DNA of 64,000 bases from Pratylenchus scribneri (lineage: Eukaryota > Nematoda > Chromadorea > Rhabditida > Pratylenchidae), in assembly GCA_030063045.1 (NCBI GenBank), contig JAQSEB010000050.1, positions 1,984,001 to 2,048,000 on the forward strand, read 5' to 3'. The notes beneath the pieces were generated by a model that saw nothing but the letters and a program-made list of their open reading frames with translations, had not been told where the DNA came from and made no database searches. Below, in pieces: positions 34,601 through 44,811 of the stretch (the first letter of the stretch is position 1; each line of letters starts with the position of its first letter). The translations under genes and the position numbers were made by a program.

Positions 34601-37600
34601 TTTAAAAAAATTAGGTGAGGTTTTTCCCATTTCCAACTTGGTCATTTTTCGTTGCGATCAAGCCAATTTGTGAGGCAATGGCACTGGCTGCCGATGGATG
34701 ATCACCAGTGATCATGAATACCTTTATGCCTGCCTCTTTACATTGTTGCATTGCGGCAGCCGCCTCATTTCTATGCAAATTCATTTAAATTCAATGAATA
34801 ATGAATGTGAATATGCCTTGGAGGATCCATCATTGCGGCCATTCCCAAAAATGTTAAACCCTTTTGTGGATAATTCTCTGAATCTGGTGTGAATTTTGAG
34901 CTGCCTTTTGCCCGAAATTGTTTATAGGCGAATGCAAATACTCGACGCCCTTCCGATCCGAAATGGTCCCAAGCAACTTGGCAATCATTGCGGAATTGTT
35001 CACTGATTTGTTGCAGTCCATCCGACATTAGCACTTCCGAACAACGACTTCAAATTTATGAGGGAATATTTATTAAAATATATTAATCACTAATTTGATT
35101 CAAGCGTAGTAATAAATATCCTTTTGTTGACTAATTTTTTTTAACATTTTTAAGGTCTACTAATTAATAGCTAAAATTTTAACACCCAAAATCATAATTA
35201 TCCATTAATCTATACAGAGAAAAATTGCGGAAAATGTGATTAAGTTTTAAGGGCTAGGAGCATGAATCCTAAGCTAGGTCTAGGTTTAAGGTTAAATTTC
35301 AGGCTTTAGTTTACAAAAATTCAAAATTTTTCTTTTAAGGATTTTGTGTAATAATATTTTTAGTGAATTCCAATTTTTGTCATTGGGGATATTCCATAAA
35401 AGGACTGATATTCATTCCAGAATTCATTTTTTTCAATCATTTTTGACATTAATTCATTTTGAGTTTTACATCATTCTAAAAGTTTTAATCCCAATGAAAT
35501 TATATAATCTCTCTGTGCCTATTTCGCTTTTAATATCCATGTCAAAATAAACCACCTTAAAATCACTTCGGGTGCCCCTTTGATCATGACGGCAAAATCG
35601 GCATCCTCCTCTTTATTTTGGATGCCAATTTCCTTTTGTTGCGGTTCTTTTGTTTGTTTTTGGCCACATTTTGGCGAATCACCCAAAAATTGGCCATATT
35701 GGCTCAACCGTTGTTCAGCCGAATGACTGCTGGCCAAACATTTCACAACAACCAATTGCCAACGACGCACGGAATTGAATGGAATTTCCAACATCAACTG
35801 TACAAAAATAATAAATAAAAATGGAATAAAATTGTGGGATGGCCAACTTTGTATCGATTCCGAATTCCCTCGACGCTGGCCACCAATTCAACATAGCGTA
35901 AAAGGGCCACCTGTGGATGAAGGCATTTATTAAATAAACTGAACGGCAATGTTTGATGCCTCGGACGGTGTGCCAATCAAATCATTGGTCCTTTTCCTGG
36001 GTTTTGGCCACCGTTCTGGGTCCTCTTCCATTCCTTCCCCGGTCATTGTGCCCATTTTAGAGAGATCATTTGTGGATGGCACTCGAATGGATTCATGTCC
36101 GGATTGGTCCCTTTTATTATTCATTCAGTTCCAAATTACATTAAAACTTACACAACACGGAATGTTTTTGTTTGTCTGGCCACAATTTTATGCTCCCTCA
36201 ACTCTTTTTCCAATGCCATTTGTGTGCTCACCCGGCGAATTGTTCGTCGATTTCGTTCGAAATGTGCCTAAATTTTCAGTATATGTATTCCCTTTCATTT
36301 TTGGATACTGTTTAATGCCGAAAAGAGTATTGAAATTACTGAAAGAAAATATTCCAAAACAATTATAATGGTTTAAGGTGGGTTTGTCCTACATTCATAA
36401 ACCAAATATACCCAAAATTGAATAGAGTAGGTCAAGCAGCATTGAATGGTATATACATAATTTGTATGGTTTGGTCAACAATTAAAGGGTATTAAACGGT
36501 TTAAACCCATTTGGGTTTAATGGTTCATAACTAAATTTTGGATGGTTAAACTTAAAGCCAAAACATAATCAAATAGTACGGCTATAAGTATGTATGTAAG
36601 TAGGATATCTTTTCGCCAATTTCTATGTTTTTTTCGGCCAATTAAATATGTAATTCCCCATTCATTTTTTTATTGCCTTATTGCACATGCACATTACGGC
36701 CATCAATTCTGGCAATGGCCTCTCCAATTCCTTTTTCTGATTTGATTGTTTGATCACTTTTATGTGCGCCTGCTTCAATTCCCCGTGGACTTTAATTTGG
36801 CCAAAATTTTCAATTTCCATATTTGTAAATTTTACCCGAAAAATATCGTCGATTGTACCTGTAAAATTCCCTTTAATTTCTTCAATTTTATAATGTTCCT
36901 TCCCACCACATGTCTGTCAAAATCATCAAATTTTGGGTCAATGTCCCAGTTTTGTCGGTGGCAATTACGGTGGCCGCTCCCAATTCATCGATTACGTCCA
37001 ACTTTTTTATGTACATATTCTTTTTGGCCATTCTTCGGGCGATGATGGCCAATCAAAAAATAAAGAAATAAATTGATTTGGCAAATTTAAAACCCAACTG
37101 GGACATCAACATTGCGGGCAATCCTTGGGGGACATTGGCCACACTGATAAGAGGGAAAAAGGAAATGAATTGATGAATAATTTTGGGGATGAATATGTCC
37201 TCGGAGCCAACTTGCCGCCATTTATATAACTCAACAAAGGAACGATTTTGTTGATTTTAGTACCAAATTAAAGAGCAGACTTTTGGCTAGCAAATGATAT
37301 TAATTTTATTTAAATTGGTTCAAAATTGTTGAAGTTATGCGCAAATAAACAATAATGAACTTTTATTATGAATTAGCGGACTTTTCTGTGGTTTTTTGGC
37401 CATAATTCCAGCAATTCTGAACTAATTTAAATAAAATTTACATCATTTGATAGCCAAAAGTTTGATCTTTAATTTGATAATAAAATCAACAAATTTAGTT
37501 CGGCCCTTGATGAGTTATTAAGTATAAATGGTGACAAGTGGGTGGGCAAAAGTTGGGCTAATTCGTGTGGCGCTTACATAATTATGAGAAAGCCAGTCAC

Positions 37601-40533
37601 AAAATGATAGAGAACATTTTCAAATCTAACAAAGGCAAACAATATGACATCATTAGCATTAAAAAATTCCAACAAACTTTGTGACCACGCAACCAATCAA
37701 GAAGAAAATGACCCCCATGGAAAGGGCAATAATCGAGATAAATTGGACGAATTTGGCAATTTCCTTTTGTAATAATGTTTCCGTCAATTTCACAGTCGAT
37801 TGGAGGTGAGTGAAATTTCCCAGCATCTGTCAAATTCCAATGATAAATTTCCATATTTTAATGGAAATATTTAATTAGTCAGAAAATAAAAATTGCCGAA
37901 AAGATTGTAACGATAATTTTTATAAAATCGATAGATATCCTAAGGGCATATATAGATTTAACCAATTCTAACTAATAAACCATTAAACCAAAATGGGTTT
38001 AAACCGTTTAAAACCCTTTAATTGTTGACCAAACCATAATAAATTATATACCATTCAATGCGTCTTGACCAGCTCTATCCAATTTTGGGCATAAATGGTT
38101 GAATTAAGGATAAACCCCTAAACCATTTATAATTATTTTGGTGTTATTTACTCTTTTTCCGGCAATTTCAATGTTTCTTATTCCGATTACCGTATATTTG
38201 CCCGTTCTTATGACCAGCCCAATTGCCTCCCCCTCCGTGCAGTAGCATCCTCTCAATGCAACATTTCGGGCATCGAAAAGGGAAATATGCTTGGCTGCTG
38301 GCTCATTCGTGTAGTCAATGGCCTGGGGCTCTCCGGTGATGGCTGAGGATTCAATTTTGACACCGTTAGATTGTAGAATGCTGAGAAATTGGGGAAAATT
38401 GATGGAAGGCAATGAGTGGGGACAGTCCAATTTGACATCGGCGCCGTTTACAAATAACTCATCAAGGACTGGACCAATTTTGATAAATTTGCTATCAAAT
38501 TAAAGAGCAGACTTTTGGCTATTAAATATTATTAATTTTATTTAAATTGGTTCATAATTGATGGAGTTGTACCCATGAAACCCATAATGATCTTTTATTA
38601 TGAATAAGCGAAATTTTCAATGGTTTTTTAGGCACAACTTCATCAATTCTGAACAAATTTAAATAAAATTAATAAATTCAATAGTCAACTCTTTAATTTG
38701 ATGCAAAAATCATCAAAATTGATTCAGTTTTCGATGAGTTATTTATAAAAGACGCTAATAAGTTAACCAGCCGATTAATTGGGCTACTCCGATGAGTGGT
38801 TATACCGAATATCCGCTGGCACTTGTTGGCCCGAACTGTGAATAATTTTAAGGGAATTATTTGAGAATATTATCAATTATGACCGAATGATGAGAATGTC
38901 GCCAATGACCACCTCATCCGAGGGAATTTGCTTCTCCTCGCATTCCCGAACCACCGAACAATTATGCGGCATATGCAACGCAAAATCGTACACCTTTTTT
39001 GGCATTGAAAGAGGGCATAATTATTGGGAGAATATAATCAGGGTTGCCAGATATACTTTTTGACAATTTTGTACTTTACGTAATTTTTTGGATATTAGAA
39101 TAATTTTATTTAATTTTTATCTTCAAAGCCATTTTTGATCTGATTTTCCCTAGGGCAATTTTTGTTAAAATTTTCTCCCTCGAAAATATGAAAAAGTATT
39201 TTCTCAAATATAATCTATATATTCTATGCCTATCAAGAAGGGTATTTTTATTTTCTCACCTTAAAGTGGGCATTTTTGTGATGTGGCATATGTTTAGTCC
39301 ATAAGCTAGGAACTAAAGACTAAACTGCTATTTTCTGCTGAAGTCGCTCGCCTCGGAAACAATGACCATAAAACCCTACTTTTTCGACACTTTTGGCCCT
39401 AATTCATATTTCACTATAGAACAGCCTAAAAAATCTGATAACCCTAATTCTAATTGGATTGTGTGCTGAAACTGACCACTTCCATTGCTTTCTTTTCTTG
39501 CCAAAAACTCAAAAAACTCATCACCAAAACGATGGCAATCAAAATGCAGGCACAATACAAATTCAACAGCTCCTCTGTGCCATGGTATAAATGAATGAAC
39601 TATTTTAGGGAGATTTTGAACAACAATGTGTGAAATTTACATATGTGAAAATAGTGCAAAGGGCGGCGCCCATGAGGAGAAGCCAAAATTTGTAGAGGAA
39701 TTGTTTGGCAAAAAGTCGCAAATCCGAAATGCGTTTTGGCGGTGGCATCACATTCGCGCCACCATCCAACAATCTTTTCCTGTTTTTTTCGATAATAGAG
39801 AATTACTTATGTTAAAAGCTAATATTGGAAGTTGGCTAATTCCCGAATTAGCTAGACCTGGTTATCTAATTTGGAAATTTCGGTTTCTAGATATCGAACT
39901 GCTGACCCAAAATAGATTCATTCGACAGTGCATGTTCGATTTAGTCTATGAAATTTTAATCTCAAAACAGTATGGACTTATTTTGAAAAGTTGAACCGTT
40001 GTTTAAACCCAAACCGTTTTTGGTTTATCAACTTTTTTTTCCTAAACCATATTTCGGTCTGCAATTAAAATTTCACAGATTAAAACGACTATGCCGAGCC
40101 GAATGAGCCTATTCTTAAGTCTCCGGATTGCTAAGAAGCCGAGATTCCCAAAATTGAATAGTCCAGCATCAAGCCATTCCTATAAATTAGCCAATTTCCG
40201 GTATTAGCTCTAATTTATGTTCCCATCAACAAATTGGGTTTGGGTTGGAGAACCTGGCTTCCTCCGTCGACAATCCATCGCTCTTTTCTGGAGCATTTAC
40301 GTCAATGTATGAATCCGGATGGACATCCCTCAATTCCTCCAGGGTCAAATGGTGTTCCACATAGGACTAAGAGGGTTTGTTAGGAAATATTCAACCATTG
40401 GACCGACTGAGCTAAGATTATCTCTAAGAATGGATTCGGCATTGGCCGGACCATCTTTTGCCGGCCACACCTTTTTCCGGTTGAAGCCAACACATTGGAT
40501 TGCTTGAATGCCACAATGCAACGGCTCATCCAC
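31693..40533 (-). CDS. P-type ATPase alpha subunit (Na+/K+-ATPase-like, CATP group), altered motifs
   Basis: Twenty-eight exons from 40471-40533 to 31693-32051, about 1128 residues, phases agreeing at every junction but one. N-terminal [13 protein letters not shown] and [16 protein letters not shown] match the Na+/K+-ATPase start; [18 protein letters not shown] and SAITGEP are the actuator domain; DKTGTLTQN (about 36935-36965) is the phosphorylation site; [19 protein letters not shown] and [10 protein letters not shown] are nucleotide-domain and hinge motifs; [17 protein letters not shown] is helix 6; [13 protein letters not shown] is near the C-terminus. Departures from the family: PEGL is PQGL in helix 4 (exon 37094-37143), TGDGVND is TGGGVND (exon 33506-33768), and TGES is TGEP. 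Introns at 34771-34816 and 32848-32889 have GC donors. The junction after 37094 has no AG acceptor and would retain an in-frame TGA. Introns carry at least seven repeats. It may be a non-pumping subunit or a decaying gene. Confidence 0.85.
33228..33371. repeat. TACCGTA-terminated MITE-like element, ATPase intron
   Basis: A compact copy of about 144 bp: starts TACCGTAAAACCTCTATTAG and ends AGTAGAGGATTTACGGTA, inverted. It lies in the intron 33200-33387 and is the clearest intact copy of this family here. Confidence 0.85.
33775..34497. repeat. Composite minisatellite array in ATPase intron 20
   Basis: Two unit types share the AGGCGGAATT core. Units at 33785-33925 use a GGGGCAAAT linker (24 bp, ATTTTGGGGCAAATAGGCGG spacing). 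From about 33930 onward the linker becomes AGTGCAAAAACACAAAAC (27-28 bp). The change is abrupt. It fills the intron 33769-34541, between the exons for the nucleotide domain and TGGGVND. Confidence 0.95.
36365..36620. repeat. GTTTAAACC-rich repeat, copy 2
   Basis: Reverse orientation relative to copy 1: GGTTTGGTCAACAATTAAAG, TTAAACGGTTTAAACCCATT and TGGTTCATAACTAAATTTTG. Lies in ATPase intron 36268-36692. Confidence 0.85.
37205..37545. repeat. Palindromic intronic element, copy E
   Basis: Termini CCAACTTGCCGCCATTTATA and AAATGGTGACAAGTGGGTGG; arms with AATTAAAGAGCAGACTTTTG and its inverted counterpart. In ATPase intron 37144-37577. Confidence 0.9.
37875..38155. repeat. GTTTAAACC-rich repeat, copy 3
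   Basis: Same orientation as copy 1: AATTGCCGAAAAGATTGTAA, CCATTAAACCAAAATGGGTT and ATACCATTCAATGCGTCTTG. In ATPase intron 37827-38190. Confidence 0.85.
38443..38772. repeat. Palindromic intronic element, copy F
   Basis: Termini CGGCGCCGTTTACAAATAAC and TTATAAAAGACGCTAATAAG; arms with TTAAAGAGCAGACTTTTGGC and the inverse AGTCAACTCTTTAATTTGAT. In ATPase intron 38381-38805. Confidence 0.9.
39240..39440. repeat. Degraded copy of the foldback element terminus
   Basis: The stretch from TCTCACCTTAAAGTGGGCAT to GAACAGCCTAAAAAAT parallels the left end of the 44.8-kb foldback (CTCACCTTAAGGTGGCCCTT, TGACCATAAAACC versus TGGCCATAAAACC, then a PyCATAT-GTATAGG/CACTATAG stretch). It is a decayed relative sitting in ATPase intron 38994-39476. 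Confidence 0.6.
39800..40190. repeat. Second GTTTAAAC-type repeat, copy 2 (ATPase intron 2)
   Basis: Contains GATTTAGTCTATGAAATTTT, AACCGTTGTTTAAACCCAAA, GACTATGCCGAGCCGAATGA and GATTCCCAAAATTGAATAGT, matching the copy at 30.15-30.40 kb. Lies in intron 39774-40253. Confidence 0.75.
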
Positions 40534-41624
40534 TTAAAATGAATGAATGTTTTGGATTGGAATATGGATCAGAGCAAAGTGGGGTAAAACAACCCTTCTT
40601 TTTGGTCATTTTTCGCGCAGCAACACAAAACTGTGTGGATGGTAATATGGGCGTTGTGATCGATTGGATGGAAGAATGGGTGATTGGAGGCAATGATCGA
40701 GAAAATTTGGGAGGAAATAAAACAACGACTGCTGGAGAAAATTTGACACAATCAGATTCAGATGCCTTCGACCGGAAATGACGGAATGGACAAAGACGTC
40801 AAAATTTATGGCCTAAAATTGATCAAAAAATGCGAAAGAATTCGATAAAATTGGATGGAAATTGATGCCTGATTAGAGCTTTTGAATGGAAACAACAAAG
40901 TCGTAAATGGCGAAGAGGGAATCAATTGCCCCCGCAGCATTTAAAAAATTTCCCCACCATCCACTCACAAATCACATCATTCATATGTAACCATTTTCAT
41001 TCGCGCAACACCCAAACAATGGCGAATCGAATATTAGGGGCGGCCTAACGAGAAATCAAAAAATGATGGATGGCCGCCGGTCGGCGTGGAACAAACCGAA
41101 GAATAATAAAAAATAAATTCGATTTTTATTATCCAAATTTCGAAAAGCTGTCATCGATTTTAGCGAATAAACAAGTAAATAAAAAGATTTGTCACAATTT
41201 GTGGCCTTTGAACAGTTTTGATCCCTTTTTGGCAAAATATGATAATTTGGGATGATTTTTATTCTAAATAATTAAACCATTGTAGTGAAATTTACGCAAA
41301 ACCAAATGAAAATGAGAATAATTAGGCCAATCAATAAATTTATTATACTGTAATGTTTGAATTTAATTTATTTATTAATAGCTTGGCATTTTGTTTTTAT
41401 TGATTATTTATCCAAATTTCTTTGCTCTCCTAATTTCTCCTTTTTTCATCATTTCACTCTCCAAAAAGCGCAAGCACAAACAAATTCACGCAGAACAAAC
41501 GACATACCGAAAATCAATTCAGTTCCACTTTATTTAATAAATTTTATTAGAATCCAATAATTTAAAAAACATAAAAATGAATGCATTAATTGCAGATTAA
41601 TTTAATACAAACAAAACAATAACA
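40534..41624. other. Divergent intergenic region
   Basis: Separates the minus-strand ATPase from the plus-strand membrane protein. Contains short ORFs (for example 40500-40781 plus strand) without features. Not supported as genes. Confidence 0.5.
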
Positions 41625-42237
41625 ATGATATGCTCTTGCCGAGAACGGGAAATAATCAAAGAAAAAACAACGAACCAAGAAAAGATGCTGATCGCCCTAT
41701 TCCGTCGAACATTCACCATTCGGCGCATTCTCATCATTTTTCTGTTCGCAACACTTTATTTATTCGGAAGAACTCTTTACGGTTGGTTTTTTCCATTTTA
41801 AAGTAATTTAATTGTTTTGTAAATTTAGAATGTTCAAAAAAGTGGTCTACACCGACGACAACGGCACTCGGAGTAGGATTAATTTCTTTATTATTGACAA
41901 TTTAATTTATTTTAAGCATCGACAATTCGCCAGCGACGCAGAATTCTTTGCAAAAATGCAGGACATAGTCAGGGAGGAAATTCGTTCGCAACAGGCCCGG
42001 GAACGACTCAAAACAGAAATTGTAATCAATAATAAAGTTTAATCAAATATTTCTAATTTTTAGTTGGTCTCAAAATTGGCCGAACAATTCAATTTCAAAA
42101 GGATCTCATCAGCGGACAATTCAGCAGAAGAAAGAACAAATTTATTGACGGAATCGGCCACCAATGATGATAAACCAATGCCGGCTCTCTCCTTTCGACT
42201 CCATGTTAACTTTTCACGTCTTTTCAATTTCTTCTGA
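41625..42237 (+). CDS. Small single-pass membrane protein, unknown function
   Basis: Four exons, 41625-41781, 41829-41872, 41917-42021 and 42064-42237, phases 1, 0 and 0; 159 residues from the first ATG or 139 from the in-frame ATG at 41685. One basic-flanked hydrophobic helix (ILIIFLFATLYLFG) near residues 34-47 follows an Arg-rich stretch, suggesting a signal-anchor with a cytosolic N-terminus. The remainder is hydrophilic with a charged helical segment (DIVREEIRSQQARERLKTEI) likely to form a coiled coil. No family recognised. The gene is divergent from the ATPase. Confidence 0.7.
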
Positions 42238-42552
42238 CCTATCCACCTACCTATATTTAATGTAAAGCCATAACTTAACTCTTTGATCACTTTTGTCTCT
42301 CACATTTTTGAACATTCCAATTTATCCAATATATCCCAATTCCATTTTATCATTATTTAATGCGTTGAAAATATCAAAAATTAATTTGAATAAATTAAAT
42401 TGTTTTAATTGATATGCTAAAAATACAAAAATGGCAGTGATTGATTAACTGAATGATGGCAAAAAATAAAAGGTAGATTGTGAAAGAACTGATTTGAACA
42501 ATTTGTGATTGCTTCTCAATATGTGGTTTGTGGTGGTGATCAGATTCATAAA

Positions 42553-42706
42553 TGCCGTATTTCCTCTATTAGTGTCCCCGGGGCTACTATTTTTGAGACT
42601 ATCAAAAAAAGAATCATTTTACTTTTTTCACCTTAAATTCCAAAAAGGGGCTATTATTAGAAAGGGGCTTCTACTAGTGGGGCTAATAATAGAGGAAATA
42701 AGGTAA
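42553..42706. repeat. TACCGTA-type MITE-like element
   Basis: Inverted ends GCCGTATTTCCTCTATTAGT and ATAATAGAGGAAATAAGGTA flank GGGGCTACT and GGGGCTAATA blocks. Intergenic, about 340 bp upstream of the next copy. Confidence 0.85.
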
Positions 42707-42892
42707 AAAAAATAATTGAATCTGAAATTGTGGTGATTAAATAAATAAATAAAATGAAAAATAAGGCATTCTATGTTTGTTGGATGTGGTTGAATTGTGG
42801 TTGGTTTATCAAAAAAATAAGTTGCGTCGATTAGATGAGTATTTTGCAATGTATTATGGGGTAATTGGAAAACTATGATGGTTGTTTATTAG

Positions 42893-43137
42893 AATACCGT
42901 AAATCCTTTATTATTAGCCCGGGGCTATTTATTTTCTAAGACCCACTAGCCCTGAGGGGGCCTCAAATAGAAAGTGATGGGTAATAAACCCTCTAAAATG
43001 GGGGTTTTCTAAAATTTTTGAGACAATAAAAGCATATTTCGGCTTTATTTCACCTACAAATTTTATGATGGATGGGCTACTAATAAAGAGAGGAGCTTCA
43101 AATAGGAAGAGGGCAACTAATGGAGGATTTACGTTAT
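42893..43137. repeat. TACCGTA-type MITE-like element, longer copy
   Basis: Ends TACCGTAAATCCTTTATTAT and ACTAATGGAGGATTTACGTTA are inverted. Internal GGGGCTATTTATTTT and GGGCTACTAATAAAGAGAGG are partly complementary. Together with the preceding copy it occupies most of the space between two genes. Confidence 0.8.
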
Positions 43138-43279
43138 TGTTTAATTTGAGAACATTTGATGCGTGGAATCAGGTAATTTGGTTATTGAAGGATGGTAAAA
43201 GTAAAATAAAATAAATGAATTAAATGAATGGCAATTGAAAATTTAATATAAGACATCCATGTTCCTTTGTTGATCCTCT

Positions 43280-44306
43280 TCAAACAGTAATTCCATTTTG
43301 ATGTGATGATCGGCCCATTCCTCCTCCATTTCCATTATTTTCCCCAATTGTTTTTGCCGGTAACGGTGATTCTTCGGCACGTTGTTTACGGAGAGGTGAA
43401 AGGATGAAATCAGTCAATTCGCCCAACACAACGCGATGTTTACGGCTCTGTTCTGCCTTCATTGTTGGTTTTGGTGATGAAAGAAATGTTGCCGTCATCA
43501 CTTTTGAAGGTTTGAAGATGTTTTCGAAGGCAAAACCTTTTGAAATAAGGGAAATATTTAATTTGCCGAAGAATTTTGAAAATGCCGAAAAGATTGGAAC
43601 AGTTGAAAAGTTAAAATTAGATCAATAAACCTCATATTCAATCGATTGTTTTCTTATAGGTTTAATCAATTCTTCTAAATTATAGTTTTGAACCATTAAA
43701 CCAAAATCGGTTCAAACTTCAAACCGTTTAATACCCATTAATTGTTGACCAAACCATAACAATTGTATACCATTCAATGCATTTTGACCTGCACTATCCA
43801 ATTTTGGGTATATTTGATTTGTGAATGGAGGAGAAACCCTTCCTTAAACCCAAAACCTAACTATTTTAAAGTCTAATATTCTTAAAAAGTATCCTTGAAA
43901 TATTATTCGAGAAGATTATTCATTTTAAATTGTAAACCGACCATTTCCTTTCGGCTGCTTCTCCTCCTTATTTGGCCACCAATGACGAAGGCTAACCATT
44001 TCCACTTGTTCACTGATTAAACTGTAAATAAAATATTCCCAAAAATGCGATTTCACAAAAATATTACAATTTCTTTTCCTCTTCCGCTGCCATTCGTTTA
44101 CGTTTTCGGCTATTCCATGGCATTTTGGCGTTGCGTAGATTGTCTTCTGAATCCACTTCTTCCTGTGCCATATTTTCGCTGTTGTTTTCTTCTTCCTCAA
44201 AAACATCTTCAGTGATTTCTGCCTCCGGCAATGTGGGAATTAAATGTGCCGCCACCTCCCATATGTTCTCCTTATTCCAATGGGACAAATCCACATCAAT
44301 TGGCAT
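43280..44306 (-). CDS. Acidic protein with nuclear-type basic motif, unknown function
   Basis: Exons 44068-44306, 43942-44021 and 43280-43536 on the minus strand, 191 residues with matched phases. Starts MPIDVDLSHWNKENIWEVA, passes through an acidic run (EDVFEEEENNSEN), then a basic cluster NSRKRKRMAAEEEKK that could be a nuclear localisation signal, then KHRVVLGELTDFILSPLRKQ and a Gly/Asn-rich tail. I do not recognise a family. A stop follows soon if the second intron is retained (at 43925), so the last exon depends on splicing across the repeat in intron 43537-43941. Confidence 0.6.
43575..43862. repeat. GTTTAAACC-rich repeat, copy 4
   Basis: AATGCCGAAAAGATTGGAAC, TTTTGAACCATTAAACCAAA and ACCATTCAATGCATTTTGAC match copies 1 and 3 in order and orientation. 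In the second intron of the gene above. Confidence 0.85.
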
Positions 44307-44811
44307 TAATTAGGATTTTGTAGTGTTAATTAATTAAGCAAAACCCAAAACTCTAAAATATTTAGGTAAATTAGATTTTAAAAATTGGCCAATGAAAATA
44401 AAAAAGGGTAAACGCTTAATTTCAATAATTTGGGCAAAATTGTGAAAATTTTTGAAAAAATTTTGATGCTTTTTAGAAGGCTATAGGAATTAAGGACGCT
44501 GCCAAATTTTGAATGCGAAAAGGAAGAGGCAATAAGGGAATGAATGAGGGGAAATGGTCCAAAAGTGGGTAAAGGAAGGCTGCTATTTTATTTATGCCCA
44601 CTTTTGGGTGGATCCATCGGCAGCAGCTGATGACCAAGGCTAAAGGCCCCTCGGGGGTCTTAAGGAGGATGAGGAGGGCAAATGTGTTCTTTGGGGCGGT
44701 CACTCGCCCCCCAAACACATTCAATTTTGGCGTCCGGTGTCCCCTCATTCCCCCGCCGGCGTTCGCCCATTCCCAGAGCAACAGAGAGGAAAAAAAACTA
44801 ACTAACAAGGG

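Noticed and set aside
40500..40781. Plus-strand ORF overlapping the ATPase first exon
   Set aside because: No feature; the opposite strand has the ATPase start and splicing.
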